Assembly (NCBI GenBank): GCA_945862035.1 | Contig: CAMAXB010000085.1 | Location: forward strand, 1 to 10,556 | Origin: Opitutus sp. GAS368 | GTDB taxonomy: Bacteria; Verrucomicrobiota; Verrucomicrobiia; Opitutales; Opitutaceae | Direction: 5' to 3' | DNA: 10,556 nucleotides | Shown: positions 1 to 6,856 of the stretch, piece after piece | Numbering within the stretch: position 1 is the first letter of the stretch | Layout of the letters: each line of letters starts with the position of its first letter | Notes under the pieces: model-generated | The model's input: the letters and a program-made list of their open reading frames with translations, nothing else | What the model was told of the DNA's origin: nothing | Database searches by the model: none | Made by a program: the position numbers and the translations under genes

Positions 1-1617
1 CAGGCGCTCGCCGTCGCGACGGGCAAACTCGAGCTCAACATCGTCAAGCCCGAGGAGACCAAGAAGGCCAAGGTCACCGTCCTCCCGCAGAGCAACGACG
101 AACACTACACGTTCCCGCCCCTTTCCATCCTGAAGGAACAAGTCCGGCCCTCGGCCGAGAACTCCGAGGAGGAACACGCCCGCAATGCGCAGAACCTAAT
201 GCGCATCCTGAGCGAATTCGGAGTCGAGGTGACGCTTGGTGAGATCCATGTCGGACCGGTCATCACCCGCTACGAGGTCGCTCCTGCGGCCGGCGTACGC
301 GTCGAAAAGATTGCCGGTCTCGACAAGAACATCGCGCTCGGAATGCGCGCGCAGTCGGTCCGTATCCTCGCCCCGATTCCCGGCAAGGCCGCGGTTGGCG
401 TCGAGGTGCCCAACCAGCACCCCACCCCGGTCGGCATGCGCGAGATTCTTGAGGCCGAGGACTGGGTGGGCGCGAAGGCCGAGCTCCCGATTGCGCTGGG
501 CAAGGATGTCTCGGGCAAGCCGCTCATTTCGGATCTGACCAAGATGCCCCACCTGCTGATCGCCGGCGCAACCGGTTCCGGCAAATCGGTGTGCATCAAC
601 TCCATCGTTGCCTCGATCCTGTACTCGAAGAGCCCCAAGGACGTCCGCCTCCTGATGGTCGACCCCAAGGTGGTCGAGCTGAAGATCTTCAATTCGCTCC
701 CCCACATGCTGATCCCGGTGGTGACGGAGCCCAAGAAGGTGCCCGGCGCGCTCAAGTGGCTGCTCAATGAGATGGAGCAGCGCTACCAGATGTTCGCGAA
801 GTGCAATGTGCGCAACATCGTCGGCTTCAACGGCCGCAAGAAGGGTGCGAAGCCCGACTTCCCTCCCCTGGAGCAACAGGGCGCGCTGCAGGGTGTGGAC
901 CCAAGCACGCTGGACGACGGCGAGCCGCTCCCAGAGCGCCTGCCGTACATTGTCGCGATCATCGACGAACTCGCGGATCTCATGATGGTAGCCCCCGCGG
1001 AGATCGAGACGAGCATCGCCCGCCTCGCCCAGCTCGCCCGCGCGGCCGGCATCCATCTCATCATCGCCACCCAGCGCCCCTCGGTGAATGTCATCACCGG
1101 GGTGATTAAGGCCAACCTGCCCTCGCGCATCGCCTTCCAGGTCGCCTCGCAGGTCGATTCCCGCACCATTCTCGACACCAAGGGAGCTGACACCCTCATC
1201 GGTCGCGGCGACATGCTCTTCTCGCCCCCGGGCAGTTCCCGCCTGGTCCGCGCGCAGGGCGCCTTTGTTTCGGACGAGGAAGTGCTTGAACTGGTCGAGT
1301 TCCTCAAGGTCAACGGCCCGCCGCAGTACGCGACGTCCGTCCAGCAGCAGATCGACCGCGCCGCGGCCGAGGAGGACGAGGATGGCGAGGGCGGTGGCGA
1401 CGACGGTGATATGGGCGACGACGAGGAGCTGTTCCAGCAGGCGCTGGACGTCCTCAAATCGACCAAGCGCGCCTCCACCTCCATGATCCAGCGCCGACTA
1501 CGCATTGGCTACAACCGGGCCGCCCGCATCATGGACCTGATGGAGGACAAGGGCATCGTCGGGCCGGAGAACGGCTCCAGCCCCCGCGAGATCCTCAAGG
1601 ACCTCGACACGCTTTGA
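1..1617 (+). CDS. ftsK: FtsK/SpoIIIE DNA translocase, C-terminal part (5' end outside window)
   Basis: This hexameric ATP-driven DNA pump acts at the division septum, moving chromosome termini apart and activating XerCD recombination at dif. The frame is open from base 1 to TGA, so 538 residues are visible; the N-terminal membrane segments lie upstream of the window. In visible-residue numbering, the start is linker and alpha domain, Walker A GATGSGKS is at 189-196, Walker B (IVAIIDELADLMM) is at about 317-329, and the family stretch ATQRPSVNVITG follows shortly after. An acidic Asp/Glu/Gly linker at about 457-476 joins the motor to the winged-helix gamma domain (about 474-535). The gamma domain keeps RIGYNRAARI, the recognition-helix signature of KOPS-reading FtsK. 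A Met at 199 is internal, because similarity runs upstream of it. The motor looks intact. Being a full FtsK rather than a plasmid Tra-type translocase is clear from the gamma domain. Confidence 0.97.
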   Translation, partial: QALAVATGKLELNIVKPEETKKAKVTVLPQSNDEHYTFPPLSILKEQVRPSAENSEEEHARNAQNLMRILSEFGVEVTLGEIHVGPVITRYEVAPAAGVRVEKIAGLDKNIALGMRAQSVRILAPIPGKAAVGVEVPNQHPTPVGMREILEAEDWVGAKAELPIALGKDVSGKPLISDLTKMPHLLIAGATGSGKSVCINSIVASILYSKSPKDVRLLMVDPKVVELKIFNSLPHMLIPVVTEPKKVPGALKWLLNEMEQRYQMFAKCNVRNIVGFNGRKKGAKPDFPPLEQQGALQGVDPSTLDDGEPLPERLPYIVAIIDELADLMMVAPAEIETSIARLAQLARAAGIHLIIATQRPSVNVITGVIKANLPSRIAFQVASQVDSRTILDTKGADTLIGRGDMLFSPPGSSRLVRAQGAFVSDEEVLELVEFLKVNGPPQYATSVQQQIDRAAAEEDEDGEGGGDDGDMGDDEELFQQALDVLKSTKRASTSMIQRRLRIGYNRAARIMDLMEDKGIVGPENGSSPREILKDLDTL

Positions 1618-1675
1618 TTGGGCCGGGCCGGGTCGGCGACTGCCCGCGAGTCTCCGTGATTGAATCTGATGCGGT

Positions 1676-1830
1676 AACCACGGAATACACGGAAACGGAT
1701 CGGAGGACTGGTATCCTTCCGTGTGTTCTGTGTGTTCCGTGGTTTATCCGGGAATGTATTCGTAGAAATCCGCGTGATTCGCGGGCCGCCTCAGCCTTCC
1801 ACCTCTTCCGTGGCGAATACCCCCCAAAAA
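1676..1830. repeat. Composite intergenic repeat with imperfect inverted arms
   Basis: Between ftsK and the RodZ-like gene, the left arm starting AACCACGGAA (1676) pairs with a right arm ending TTCCGTGGTT (1744). The first 10 bp are perfect, and pairing continues imperfectly inward to about 1700 and 1716. The arms are built from short units of the type CACGGAA/TTCCGTG. After it comes a tail with a second small inverted repeat, CCGCG-N5-CGCGG at 1770-1784, and another TTCCGTGG at 1806-1813. An open frame crosses it, but its translation is low-complexity and unlike a protein. I recall similar units dispersed in intergenic regions of environmental bacteria, but I cannot confirm copy number here. 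Confidence 0.65.
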
Positions 1831-1898
1831 ACGCTGAATCGTGACCGGTTGCTGAATTCCGTCTTCACATGCGACGCGGTTTCACCTAACTCGTCAGT

Positions 1899-2705
1899 AT
1901 GCAGACTATTGGTGAACGCCTTGAGGAAGCCCGGAAACGGAAAGGCATCTCCATTCGCGAGGCGGCCGAGGCGACGAAGATCCGCGGCGACTACCTGCAC
2001 AAGTTCGAGGGCAACCAGTTCGACATCAATCTGCCCGAGATCTACGTGCGAGGCTTTCTCCGGACCTACGCGACCTACCTCAAGCTTTCCTCCGACAAGA
2101 TCAATTCCGACTACAATGCGCTTGGTCTCGGCCCGGCGAAGCCCCGCTCGATCAGCCGGGAACTGTATGGTCGCATGGATCTGTCGGTCGCCTCGGCCAA
2201 GGACGCCGCGGAGCCGGCGACGGCCGATTCCGCCGCCGCGGGTGGTCCCCAGGCCGAGGCGGGCTCACGCAATCCCGCGACCTTTGTCCCTCGCGCGTCC
2301 GGTCCGCAGATCGATCGCGATCTCCTGATCAAGGGCGGTGCGCTCCTCGGCGGGGCCATCCTCGCGGTGGTGCTGATCATCTGGGGGGTTGGAGCCCTGA
2401 CCAGCAGCGACTCACCCGCGCCTTCTCCGTCCACTGCCACCACGCCAGCCGCCACGCCCGCGCAGCGCACCATGACACTCATCGCGCTCAACACCGTGAG
2501 CGTGACGGTTGCCCGCAAAAACGCCGACGGCACCGCGGGCGAGGAACTCTTCCGCGGGCAGCTCGTCCGCGGGCAGGCTCAGGATGTGACCTGGCCCGGT
2601 CCGGTCTACATCACGGCCAGTGCCGGTGAAAATCTTGAGATCGAGTACCGCGGCCAGCGCTATCCAACCCAGTTCAAGGGCCAGGGCCGGCTGGAGATGC
2701 AGTAA
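1899..2705 (+). CDS. RodZ-like helix-turn-helix membrane protein
   Basis: The 268-residue product has the RodZ layout. A cytoplasmic helix-turn-helix (HTH_25 type) covers about residues 1-75, with the family-typical start MQTIGERLEEARKRKGIS and the stretch LPEIYVRGFLRTYA. A Pro/Ala/Glu-rich linker follows, then one membrane helix at about 145-168, a second Pro/Ser/Thr/Ala linker, and a C-terminal beta domain (about 190-268) resembling the RodZ periplasmic domain. In other bacteria RodZ links MreB to the membrane and the cell-wall elongation machinery. Applying that role here is inference, and a membrane-bound transcription factor is the alternative. The ATG at 1899 is chosen because the HTH begins immediately; no clear Shine-Dalgarno precedes it. 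It lies 281 bp after ftsK in the same direction, across the repeat, so it may have its own promoter. The hairpin at 2712 closes the unit. Confidence 0.88.
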   Translation: MQTIGERLEEARKRKGISIREAAEATKIRGDYLHKFEGNQFDINLPEIYVRGFLRTYATYLKLSSDKINSDYNALGLGPAKPRSISRELYGRMDLSVASAKDAAEPATADSAAAGGPQAEAGSRNPATFVPRASGPQIDRDLLIKGGALLGGAILAVVLIIWGVGALTSSDSPAPSPSTATTPAATPAQRTMTLIALNTVSVTVARKNADGTAGEELFRGQLVRGQAQDVTWPGPVYITASAGENLEIEYRGQRYPTQFKGQGRLEMQ

Positions 2706-2711
2706 GCGTTG

Positions 2712-2736
2712 GAACCGGGCTCGCGGAGCCCGGTTC
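2712..2736 (+). terminator. Strong GC hairpin just after the RodZ-like gene
   Basis: A perfect 11-bp stem, GAACCGGGCTC pairing with GAGCCCGGTTC, has a GCG loop and starts 7 bases after the TAA. No T-run follows, so this is either a transcript-end stabiliser or a terminator of the U-tract-poor kind common in high-GC genomes. Confidence 0.6.
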
Positions 2737-3032
2737 GTGCGGTGAAGAGCGGCGCGAGCTGAGGGTTCGGCGCGCTCAGGCGCGGGCCCATCGACGACGG
2801 AGGCCCCGCGCGGGCGAGGACCAGACCAAGGGCTGGCGTCCGCAACCTCGGGAGCAGGTCGTCCGGTTTCTTTCTCTCCCGAACGGGCTCAACGATCCCG
2901 GCTATACCCGACCCCGGGCAATCAACCGCGGGCCGTGACAATCACCTTTTTGAAGAAAAATCCGGGCGGCGCGTGGTGCGGAATTCCGCCGTGCGCTCAC
3001 CCACCTCCACCCACTCGCCCCGCCCAGGCTAT
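2737..3032. other. Non-coding stretch between converging units
   Basis: About 300 bases lie between the RodZ-like hairpin and the palindrome at 3033. Short open frames on both strands start inside neighbouring features or have arbitrary Pro/Arg/Ala-rich composition, and I do not accept any as genes. I looked for tRNA T-loops and for tmRNA, SRP RNA and RNase P signatures and saw none. Local GC-rich inverted segments (for example near 2795-2815) could fold but have no recognisable function. The RodZ-like gene reads in from the left and the FloA operon from the right, so the stretch is the meeting ground of two transcription units. Confidence 0.5.
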
Positions 3033-3053
3033 GTGTCACGCAATACGTGACAC
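3033..3053. promoter_or_regulatory. Perfect palindrome GTGTCACG-N5-CGTGACAC
   Basis: Two perfect 8-bp arms (3033-3040 and 3046-3053) flank the 5-base spacer CAATA. The symmetry and size fit a dimeric-repressor operator. The position, about 60 bases beyond the end of the minus-strand operon and away from any gene start, fits equally well a transcript-end hairpin or a dispersed palindromic repeat. No T-run follows on either strand. Confidence 0.45.
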
Positions 3054-3062
3054 TCGGCTTGG

Positions 3063-3103
3063 CGCCCGGGTCGGACCTGTAGCCAGCGTCGATGACCCGG
3101 GCG
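3063..3103 (-). terminator. Long-loop hairpin at the end of the FloA operon
   Basis: A perfect 10-bp inverted repeat, CGCCCGGGTC at 3063-3072 and GACCCGGGCG at 3094-3103, has a 21-base spacer. It lies 9 bases past the stop of the last minus-strand gene. With the palindrome at 3033-3053 it makes a tandem pair of hairpins where the operon transcript should end. There is no U-tract, so termination is inferred from position. Confidence 0.45.
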
Positions 3104-3112
3104 TGTTGCGGC

Positions 3113-3715
3113 TCACCGCAGCGCGAGCGGCGGTCCGAGGACCTCACGCAGGATGATCGCGCGGCGGATTGACTCAGGATTGCGGAGGTCACGCAGCAGG
3201 GCGCCCGATTTGGGCGGCGCCGTGCCCACGGCCATCGCGCTCGTGGCCGAAGCGGTCACCGGGGAATCGTTCCGGGCCGCAGCCAAAGCGGCCCGGCGGC
3301 GTTCCGCCAACGCCTCGAGCTGTTCCTGTAACGCCCGCTGCCGGCCCAGCACACCGTCATCCAGCGCCGGGGGCTGCGGAGCCGACCGCGGGGCTACCTC
3401 CTCGCGCCAGTCGGGCTCCGACGGCACCTCGTAGGCGGGGGCCTCCTCGCGCAACGGAGGGGGCACGGGGGCCGGGGCCCCACCGCTGCGGCGCTCTTCG
3501 ATCTTGCGCCGAATCTCTTCCTGGATCCGGCGGGTCCGCACTTCCTCCTCCATCGCATCGGCATTGGGCGCGACGGTGGGCCGGTTCTCGGGGATACCGT
3601 CCTCGTCGTAGTCCGCCGATTCTCCGCTCTTCTCCCGCCTGCGCTGGTTGAGCCAGTACGCAACCGAGCCCGCGATCACGAGGAGCAGCTGCAGATTGTC
3701 GAGGATGAGGTCCAT
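3113..3715 (-). CDS. Unrecognised single-pass membrane protein with coiled coil, last gene of FloA operon
   Basis: I do not recognise this 200-residue protein. It begins MDLILDNLQLLLVIAGSVAY, a single membrane helix at about 5-22 followed by a positive cluster (NQRRREK), so the body is probably cytoplasmic. A charged, helix-rich segment at about 55-78 (EEEVRTRRIQEEIRRKIEERR is its core) looks like a coiled coil. Then come a Pro/Glu-rich linker (80-118), a second charged helix at about 123-148 rich in Leu, Glu and Arg, and a C-terminal tail with LRNPESIRRAIILREVLG. That tail looks like a conserved docking motif, which is inference. The ATG at 3715 is preferred over an upstream in-frame TTG at 3754 because the membrane helix starts right after it. 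It is 95 bp after floA on the same strand, separated by a hairpin. The context suggests a scaffold or partner in the flotillin-like membrane module, but no function can be assigned. Confidence 0.75.
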   Translation of the reverse strand: MDLILDNLQLLLVIAGSVAYWLNQRRREKSGESADYDEDGIPENRPTVAPNADAMEEEVRTRRIQEEIRRKIEERRSGGAPAPVPPPLREEAPAYEVPSEPDWREEVAPRSAPQPPALDDGVLGRQRALQEQLEALAERRRAALAAARNDSPVTASATSAMAVGTAPPKSGALLRDLRNPESIRRAIILREVLGPPLALR

Positions 3716-3763
3716 GGGATTGAAAAGCGGTGCGCCGTAAGTTCTGCGCGCCAAGCCGGAAGA

Positions 3764-3792
3764 GCCGCAGCCCCTCGTTTGGGGCTTACGGC
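3764..3792 (-). other. Hairpin between floA and the 200-aa gene
   Basis: In the 95-bp gap, AGCCCC (3769-3774) pairs with GGGGCT (3781-3786) around a 6-base loop. After a small internal bulge, GCCG (3764-3767) pairs with CGGC (3789-3792). Next to it the unit CTTACGG is repeated in tandem (about 3785-3800). No U-tract follows on the minus strand. The structure could attenuate read-through or protect the floA message end. Confidence 0.45.
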
Positions 3793-3810
3793 TTACGGCT
3801 TATCGCTTCC

Positions 3811-4815
3811 TTACTTCTTCTCCCCTTCCGGCTTCGCGATGCTCTGGCGCATGGCGGAGTCGGCCTGGACATTCTCCATCTTGTAGTAGTCCATCACACC
3901 GAGCCGGCCGGAGCGGAACGCCTCAGCCATCGCGAGCGGCACCTGGGCCTGCGCTTCGACGACCTTGGCCTGCATCTCCTGCACGCGGGCCTTCATCTCC
4001 TGCTCCACCGCGACCGCCGCGGCGCGCCGAATTTCAGCCTGGGCCTGCGCGATGCTCTTGTTTGCCTCGGCCTGCGCCTCCTGCAGCTTGGCTCCGACGT
4101 TCTCGCCGACGTCGACGTCGGCGATGTCGATTGAAAGAATTTCGAAGGCCGAACCGACATCGAGGCCGCGCGCGAGCACGACTTTCGAGATGCTATCCGG
4201 CGATTCGAGCACGACCTTGTAGGTTTCGGCCGAGCCGATGGTCGAGACGATACCCTCACCGACGCGGGCGATAATGGTGTCTTCCTTGGCGCCGCCGACA
4301 AAGCGGTCGAGATTGGTGCGGACCGTGACGCGTGCCTTCACCTTTACCTGAATGCCGTCCTTCGAGACGCCGTCGATCGTGGTCCGACCGCCCTCGGGAT
4401 TGGGGCAATCGATGACTTTCGGGTCGACCGATGTGCGGACGGCCTCGACGACGCTCTTGCCTGAACCCTTGGTCGCCAGGTCGATCGCGCAGGCGCGGTT
4501 CCAGTTGAGCGAAATACCCGCCTTCTGGGCGGCAATCAGCGCCTGCACGGTCGGGACAACATTGCCGCCGGCTAGGAAGTGCGCCTCGATATCATCGATG
4601 GTGATATCGATGCCGGCCTTCTTGGCCGTGATCCGCGTGTCGACCACGAGCCCATAAGGCACTTGGCGCAGGCGCATCGCGATGAGGGCAAACGGGCTGA
4701 CATACGCTCCCGCCAGCCAGGCGCGAAGCCACACACTGAAGAACGAAAGAAAGATGCCAACGACCACGAGGCCGATGACACCCAGCGCGATGAAGAGGAT
4801 GAGTTTGATGTCCAT
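3811..4815 (-). CDS. floA: FloA flotillin-like membrane scaffold protein
   Basis: FloA-type proteins (YqfA in Bacillus) sit in the inner leaflet of the membrane, oligomerise, and organise lipid microdomains where signalling, secretion and cell-wall enzymes assemble. The 334-residue length matches the family (about 330). An N-terminal membrane hairpin or helix at about 4-30 is followed by family stretches around residues 45-135: the LRQVPYGLVVDTRITAKKAG region, the EAHFLAGGNV segment, AIDLATKGSGKSVVEAVRTS and SVDPKVIDCP. A central SPFH-like beta/alpha domain comes next (about 150-235), then an Ala/Glu/Gln-rich coiled-coil segment at about 240-300 (KLQEAQAEANKSIAQAQAEI), and a short tail ending in charged residues. 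The ATG at 4815 directly precedes the membrane segment, and no strong Shine-Dalgarno is visible. It starts 9 bases after the stop of the short NfeD gene, which implies co-transcription. Confidence 0.95.
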   Translation of the reverse strand: MDIKLILFIALGVIGLVVVGIFLSFFSVWLRAWLAGAYVSPFALIAMRLRQVPYGLVVDTRITAKKAGIDITIDDIEAHFLAGGNVVPTVQALIAAQKAGISLNWNRACAIDLATKGSGKSVVEAVRTSVDPKVIDCPNPEGGRTTIDGVSKDGIQVKVKARVTVRTNLDRFVGGAKEDTIIARVGEGIVSTIGSAETYKVVLESPDSISKVVLARGLDVGSAFEILSIDIADVDVGENVGAKLQEAQAEANKSIAQAQAEIRRAAAVAVEQEMKARVQEMQAKVVEAQAQVPLAMAEAFRSGRLGVMDYYKMENVQADSAMRQSIAKPEGEKK

Positions 4816-4824
4816 GGAGTTAAG

Positions 4825-5292
4825 TTAGGGTTTGGAGACGATAAGACGAAAATTGTCCAAGCCCACGACCCGCACCTCGGCGCCCTTGGGGAGCAGGCCG
4901 GAGCGGGAGAAGGCCTCGTAGCGGCGGCCGTCGATGAGCACATGACCGCTTGGCGAGAGTGGAGTCAGAGCCTCGCCGGCGCGGCCCACGACGTTGGAGG
5001 CCTCGGCGGGGGCTGGCTGGCTGGTGCCGTCGATGGCGGCGCGCAAAAACATCCGCTTGCCCCAAGGTGTCCGCGGCAACAGCCAGAACTCAACCGCGAG
5101 CATGAGCATCCCGCCGACCGCGCCTACGCCCAGTGCAGTCCAGCCGCCGGTACTGCCGTACTCCATGAAGGCCAGAATGACGCCGCCCAAGATGGCGAGG
5201 CCGCCGATGATCCCGAGAATAGCCCCAGGGACAATGACCTCAAAGGCCAGCAGGACGAAGCCAACGACGAAGAGGACGATAATCGCGTTCAT
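4825..5292 (-). CDS. Short NfeD-family membrane protein with OB-fold
   Basis: The 155-residue protein has the short NfeD (NfeD1a-like) plan. It has three membrane helices at about 3-22, 23-44 and 52-72, and then a soluble C-terminal OB-fold at about 100-153 with the family motif LSPSGHVLIDGRRYEAFS. NfeD proteins are encoded beside flotillin/SPFH genes across bacteria and archaea and are thought to bind or regulate them. The start ATG at 5292 overlaps the stop of the long NfeD gene (ATGA) and is preceded by AAGGAGGT, the only strong Shine-Dalgarno in the operon. It lies 9 bases upstream of floA. Its OB-fold resembles the one at the end of the neighbouring long NfeD, suggesting an old duplication. 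No protease domain is present, so it is a structural or regulatory partner. Confidence 0.92.
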   Translation of the reverse strand: MNAIIVLFVVGFVLLAFEVIVPGAILGIIGGLAILGGVILAFMEYGSTGGWTALGVGAVGGMLMLAVEFWLLPRTPWGKRMFLRAAIDGTSQPAPAEASNVVGRAGEALTPLSPSGHVLIDGRRYEAFSRSGLLPKGAEVRVVGLDNFRLIVSKP

Positions 5293-6719
5293 TCGACCTC
5301 CTTGGTCACTTGGAGCCCAAAGTCCGTCTGGTCGGTCACCATGACGGCGGTTCCCGGTTCGGCGGAGCCGAACTCGATCCGCGCCTCGTAGCGACGGCCA
5401 TCGATTTCAATCTGCCCGCTCGGGTAGAGCGGCGTGACGGCCACGCCGCGCTTGCCGATCAGCCCGGGGGCGGTCGCAGAACCAACGAAGGTCCGTTCCC
5501 CGGCGGAGCCGGTCACGGCCGCGGAGAGGATCATGCGGTCCCAGACCCAGCCCCTCGGCAGGAAGCGCATCAGCATCAGCGCGAGGACGACGGATGACAC
5601 CAAGCCCAGGCTAAGATTGGTCAAAGGGCCGGCAAACACCTCGCCGTTGAAGCTGACCGGCTCGTTGGGCCAGAGGTCAGCCAGGGACCAGACCAGAGAG
5701 CCGAGGATCAGCAGCACGCCGGTGAGACCGGCTATGATGATACCGGGGAAGAATAAAACTTCCGTCGCCAGAAGGAGCACCCCAAGGGCGAACACCAGCA
5801 CCGGCTCCTGCCCCGACAACCCGGCGACATAGTGGCCGAAAAACACCACGAGCAGCAGGAGGATGCCGGCGACGCCGAAAATGCCGAAACCGGGAGTCTT
5901 GAATTCAACGAAAAGCGCCAGCAGACCCAGGCCGAGGAGGAGCGGCGCGAAGCGGTTGAGATACTGGGCGAGTTCCTCCGACCACGTCACCTCAAGCCGC
6001 GTCATCGTGAAGCCGCTGGCGCCGTATTCGGCCGTGAGGAGCGCCTCGACATCGGCCGCAATGCCCGCCGCGAGCAGCGGCTGCGCGGGGTCCCCGTAGG
6101 ACTTCGCGGCTTCAGAGGCGGTGAGCGACAATAGCTCGCCCTTCGGCTTGAGTACCTCCTCGCCGATCTTAAGCTCAAAGTCAGCGTCGATCATCGCGGA
6201 GATCACCTGGCCGCGGTAGCCCTTGCCCTCGGAGATGGCTCGGACGCGCGCGCGCAGGTAGCTGACGATCTTCTGCTTCATGGAAGCGTCGATCTCGCCA
6301 CCGGTCGCCATCACCGGTGCGGCTGCACCAATGACGCCGTCCGGCGCGAAAAAGATGTCGTCGGTCATGGCTGAGATGAAGGCCCCGGCGGAGATCGCCT
6401 CGTTGTTGACAAAGGTTATCGTCCGGCCGGGGAACTTGCCGAGCGCCTCCATGATCTCGAACGTGACGTCGAGCGCACCGCCGGGGGTCTTCATGTCGAG
6501 CACCACGACGTCGGCCTTGCGGTCAATCGCCTCCTTGAGGCCCCGGCGCAGCACGTAGAGTACGGGCTTGGCAATTTCCTGCCTTACCGGAATGACCACC
6601 ACGGAGACCGGGCCCTTGGTCGGCAGGGCTTCCGGGGCAGGTGCGGCCGGCTCTTCGGTCGCCAGCAGGGCGGGGAGCGCGAGCAAAACTAGGAGGACGG
6701 TAGAGAACCAGCGATTCAC
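5289..6719 (-). CDS. Long NfeD protein with ClpP-like serine protease domain
   Basis: This is an NfeD1b-type membrane serine protease of about 476 residues from the chosen GTG. A signal peptide, NRWFSTVLLVLLALPALLA, covers residues 2-20. The ClpP-like domain follows (about 35-245) with LDMKTPGG (oxyanion region, about 75-82) and the nucleophile in NEAISAGAF (Ser110). A lysine in QKIVSYL (Lys150) is 40 residues later, closely matching the Ser97/Lys138 dyad of Pyrococcus PH1510. About four or five membrane helices cover 257-346 and 369-386, and an OB-fold with YPSGQIEIDGRRYEARI ends the protein. The GTG at 6719 is chosen because the signal peptide begins there; an in-frame TTG at 6761 would add 14 residues without character. 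The known archaeal relative cleaves the C-terminus of its stomatin partner. Here the natural partner is FloA, encoded two genes downstream, so cleavage or remodelling of the FloA scaffold is an inference. It is the first gene of the operon. Confidence 0.93.
   Translation of the reverse strand: MNRWFSTVLLVLLALPALLATEEPAAPAPEALPTKGPVSVVVIPVRQEIAKPVLYVLRRGLKEAIDRKADVVVLDMKTPGGALDVTFEIMEALGKFPGRTITFVNNEAISAGAFISAMTDDIFFAPDGVIGAAAPVMATGGEIDASMKQKIVSYLRARVRAISEGKGYRGQVISAMIDADFELKIGEEVLKPKGELLSLTASEAAKSYGDPAQPLLAAGIAADVEALLTAEYGASGFTMTRLEVTWSEELAQYLNRFAPLLLGLGLLALFVEFKTPGFGIFGVAGILLLLVVFFGHYVAGLSGQEPVLVFALGVLLLATEVLFFPGIIIAGLTGVLLILGSLVWSLADLWPNEPVSFNGEVFAGPLTNLSLGLVSSVVLALMLMRFLPRGWVWDRMILSAAVTGSAGERTFVGSATAPGLIGKRGVAVTPLYPSGQIEIDGRRYEARIEFGSAEPGTAVMVTDQTDFGLQVTKEVE
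5296..5303 (-). promoter_or_regulatory. Strong Shine-Dalgarno AAGGAGGT of the short NfeD gene
   Basis: AAGGAGGT ends three bases before the ATG at 5292 and lies inside the end of the long NfeD frame. It fixes the start of the short NfeD gene and suggests high or coupled translation, in contrast to its neighbours, which lack a clear site. Confidence 0.75.
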
Positions 6720-6781
6720 GTTCAGGAGGAGGACTGTGGCGCACCGATCGGACGGCTGCAAGCGTCGCGGTCACCCAATTC

Positions 6782-6790
6782 GTTATAAAT
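6782..6790. promoter_or_regulatory. AT-rich core of the divergent nfeD/epimerase promoter region
   Basis: In the 137-bp gap between the two divergent starts the only AT-rich spot is GTTATAAAT. It offers TATAAA on the plus strand (6784-6789) for the epimerase and TATAAC on the minus strand (6787-6782) for the NfeD/FloA operon, so the two -10 elements would overlap. No good -35 is visible at 17 bp on either side. The call rests on position and the -10 likeness. Confidence 0.4.
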
Positions 6791-6856
6791 CGGGGACCGC
6801 TTTCCAGAAAATCCCTTTGCGTGCACCGCACCCCCGACCCTACACCAAGCGCGTCC

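Noticed and set aside
196..1056. 286-codon open frame on the minus strand opposite ftsK
   Set aside because: It lies entirely antisense to a clear FtsK motor; composition is Arg/His/Asp/Leu-rich as expected for the mirror of a GC-rich gene, and it has no domain or start signal.
1380..1440. Acidic Gly/Asp/Glu insertion in FtsK as an unusual domain
   Set aside because: A low-complexity linker between motor and gamma domain varies widely in the FtsK family; both flanking domains are intact.
1614..1844. Short plus-strand frame through the intergenic repeat (76 codons)
   Set aside because: The translation comes from the repeat units and is low-complexity; it has no start signal and no protein-like pattern.
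2737..3032. Possible structured RNA gene in the spacer after the RodZ-like gene
   Set aside because: Only generic GC-rich pairing is visible; no conserved motif of tRNA, tmRNA, SRP RNA, RNase P or 6S RNA was found.
2902..3192. Short minus-strand frame reaching into the spacer after the FloA operon
   Set aside because: It overlaps the end of the 200-aa gene and two hairpins, with arbitrary Arg/Ser/Ala composition.
4579..5391. 270-codon plus-strand frame opposite floA and the short NfeD
   Set aside because: Antisense to three well-supported genes; Asp/His/Ala-rich shadow composition.
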